NCBI GenBank assembly: GCA_040905305.1
Contig: JBBDRU010000114.1
Coordinates: forward strand, 1 to 7,747
DNA: 7,747 bases
Reading direction: 5' to 3'
DNA from: SHAN690 sp040905305
GTDB lineage: Bacteria > Bacteroidota > Bacteroidia > Flavobacteriales_G > Salibacteraceae
The stretch's first letter is position 1. Each line of letters begins with the position of its first letter. This document shows, piece by piece, positions 6,814 to 7,747 of the stretch. A program made the translations under genes and the position numbers. Under the pieces are notes generated by a model that worked only from the letters and a program-made list of their open reading frames with translations, had not been told where the DNA came from and did not search any database.

Positions 6814-7365
6814 GTGGAAAATAAGATCATCAAGGATTTTACAAAAGATATGTCAGAAGCGGAGTTGCTTGTTAACTTTCATGGTGAAGTAAGCGAATCT
6901 CGCATAAGTGAAATTCTGAGCGATGTGGAAAAAAAGTTAGAAGAAACTGAAGAGGACTTTAAAAAGCAGCGCAAAGTTTATAACATTTTGGTGGAATCGC
7001 TGCAAAACCTATATCATCACACCGATGCGTTTGATGGAAGTGAGCTAAAGGAAGGTGCAAAGAACCGATCAGCGAGTTTTGTATTGGGCAGAAAAGAAGA
7101 TCAATACCACATTTTAACCGCTAATTACATCGAGACTGATAATATTGCACCATTGAGAGCACGATTAGATAAAATAAACGCATTGGACAAAGAAGGTCTT
7201 AGAGACTATTACAAAGAAGTGCTGGACAATGGTCAATACAGTGTTCATGGAGGTGGAGGGCTTGGTATGATTGATATTGCCCGTAAATCCAAGAACAAAT
7301 TAGATTATAACTTTGCCGAAGTAAATGACGACTTTGGTCTATATATTTTGAAAATTAAAGTATAA
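6814..7365 (+). CDS. siaB: SiaB-family protein kinase (GHKL fold)
   Basis: This 183-residue cytoplasmic protein resembles the SiaB family (DUF6272), which in Pseudomonas aeruginosa phosphorylates a threonine on SiaC. The fold is that of GHKL ATPases. NILVESLQNLYHH (57-69) is an N box with Glu61 and Asn65, and HGGGGLGMIDIARKS (145-159) is a glycine-rich nucleotide lid with Asp154. The N-terminal NFHGEVSES (21-29) matches the family opening. The start is a GTG directly after an in-frame TAA; an ATG at 6850 (residue 13) is possible, but the promoter position fits the GTG. A SiaC gene follows 37 bases downstream on the same strand, as expected for a kinase and its substrate. The identification rests on motifs and context together. 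Confidence 0.88.
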   Translation: MENKIIKDFTKDMSEAELLVNFHGEVSESRISEILSDVEKKLEETEEDFKKQRKVYNILVESLQNLYHHTDAFDGSELKEGAKNRSASFVLGRKEDQYHILTANYIETDNIAPLRARLDKINALDKEGLRDYYKEVLDNGQYSVHGGGGLGMIDIARKSKNKLDYNFAEVNDDFGLYILKIKV

Positions 7366-7402
7366 AACAAACCTTTAACCCCTTAACTAAATAACAAACA
7401 AG

Positions 7403-7747
7403 ATGGATCCAATCAAAATTGAAGGAACACCTAAAACACCAACAGTAAATTTCGATGCCGAATCAGGTGTGCTTGAGATCAAGGGCCGTTCTATCCCAGA
7501 GAATGCCGTTGAATTTTACAAGCCTCTTGTAGATTGGATCGGAAATTATGGTGCAAGCTCTAAAACTGAAACCAAAGTTAATGTGCAACTAGAGTATTTT
7601 AACACGAGTTCATCCAAGTGCATCCTCGATGTATTTAAGAAGCTGGAGTCGATTAATAACAATACCAGCATCATCATAAATTGGCACTATGAAGAAGACG
7701 ATGAAGATATGCTTGAGGCCGGAGAAGATTATCAGGCCATCATCAAT
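7403..7747 (+). CDS. siaC: SiaC-family regulatory phosphoprotein (DUF1987), cut by the window end
   Basis: An ATG at 7403 opens a frame that runs 115 codons to the window end without a stop, so the 3' end is missing. The protein carries the family hallmarks in order: GRSIPENAVEFYKPLVDWI (28-46), LEYFNTSSSK (63-72) and INWHYEEDDEDMLEAGEDY (92-110). Thr68 in YFNTSSSK has the same residue number as the threonine phosphorylated by SiaB in P. aeruginosa SiaC. There, dephosphorylated SiaC binds and activates the diguanylate cyclase SiaD, and the PP2C-type phosphatase SiaA removes the phosphate. The family is usually about 120-130 residues, so only the last 10-15 residues are likely missing. It lies 37 bases after siaB and is probably co-transcribed. 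Its partner in this organism is not in the window. Confidence 0.93.
   Translation, partial: MDPIKIEGTPKTPTVNFDAESGVLEIKGRSIPENAVEFYKPLVDWIGNYGASSKTETKVNVQLEYFNTSSSKCILDVFKKLESINNNTSIIINWHYEEDDEDMLEAGEDYQAIIN

Noticed and set aside
7369..7390. TTAAC-containing repeats before siaC, similar to bases before siaB (6792-6799)
   Set aside because: The shared stretch is only five to six AT-rich bases and could be chance.

Overview
The window looks like chromosomal DNA from a member of the Bacteroidota, most likely Flavobacteriia-like. The reasons are the moderate-to-low GC, two exact matches to the phylum's TAnnTTTG -7 promoter box, no obvious Shine-Dalgarno sequences, and gene families typical of the phylum: an S46 dipeptidyl peptidase, a GIN-domain (DUF2807) lipoprotein, a long PagL-like barrel and a SiaB/SiaC pair. 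This assignment is inference from gene content. Nothing in the window looks like a mobile element, CRISPR array, tRNA or rRNA, and no stretch over 300 bases lacks a gene.

Layout from left to right. (1) A minus-strand cluster covers 2158 to 34. It encodes a PagL/acyloxyacyl-hydrolase-like outer-membrane barrel, then an overlapping lipoprotein with a GIN domain read from a TTG start, then a 62-residue membrane-anchored four-cysteine protein that resembles the Na+-NQR maturation factor NqrM. All three are envelope proteins. (2) mazG, a two-domain NTP pyrophosphohydrolase, diverges from the PagL-like gene at 2175-2942. (3) A tight minus-strand operon covers 6654 to 2957: secreted S46 dipeptidyl peptidase, class I SAM methyltransferase (3-base gap), then a ZIP-family metal transporter (4-base ATGA overlap). 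(4) A 159-base divergent promoter region leads into a plus-strand pair, a SiaB-family protein kinase and a SiaC-family phosphoprotein. The window ends inside the SiaC gene.

The most interesting unit is the siaB-siaC pair. In Pseudomonas aeruginosa this kinase and substrate control a diguanylate cyclase, SiaD. The SiaC here keeps a threonine at residue 68 inside a YFNTSSSK motif, the same number as the P. aeruginosa phosphosite. Bacteroidota generally lack c-di-GMP signalling, so the output of the switch is probably different and unknown. Other points worth checking are the NqrM-like protein, the PagL-like barrel with an Asn where the catalytic Glu is expected, a ZIP transporter that appears to lack its second metal site, and the specificity residue Gly673 of the S46 peptidase.
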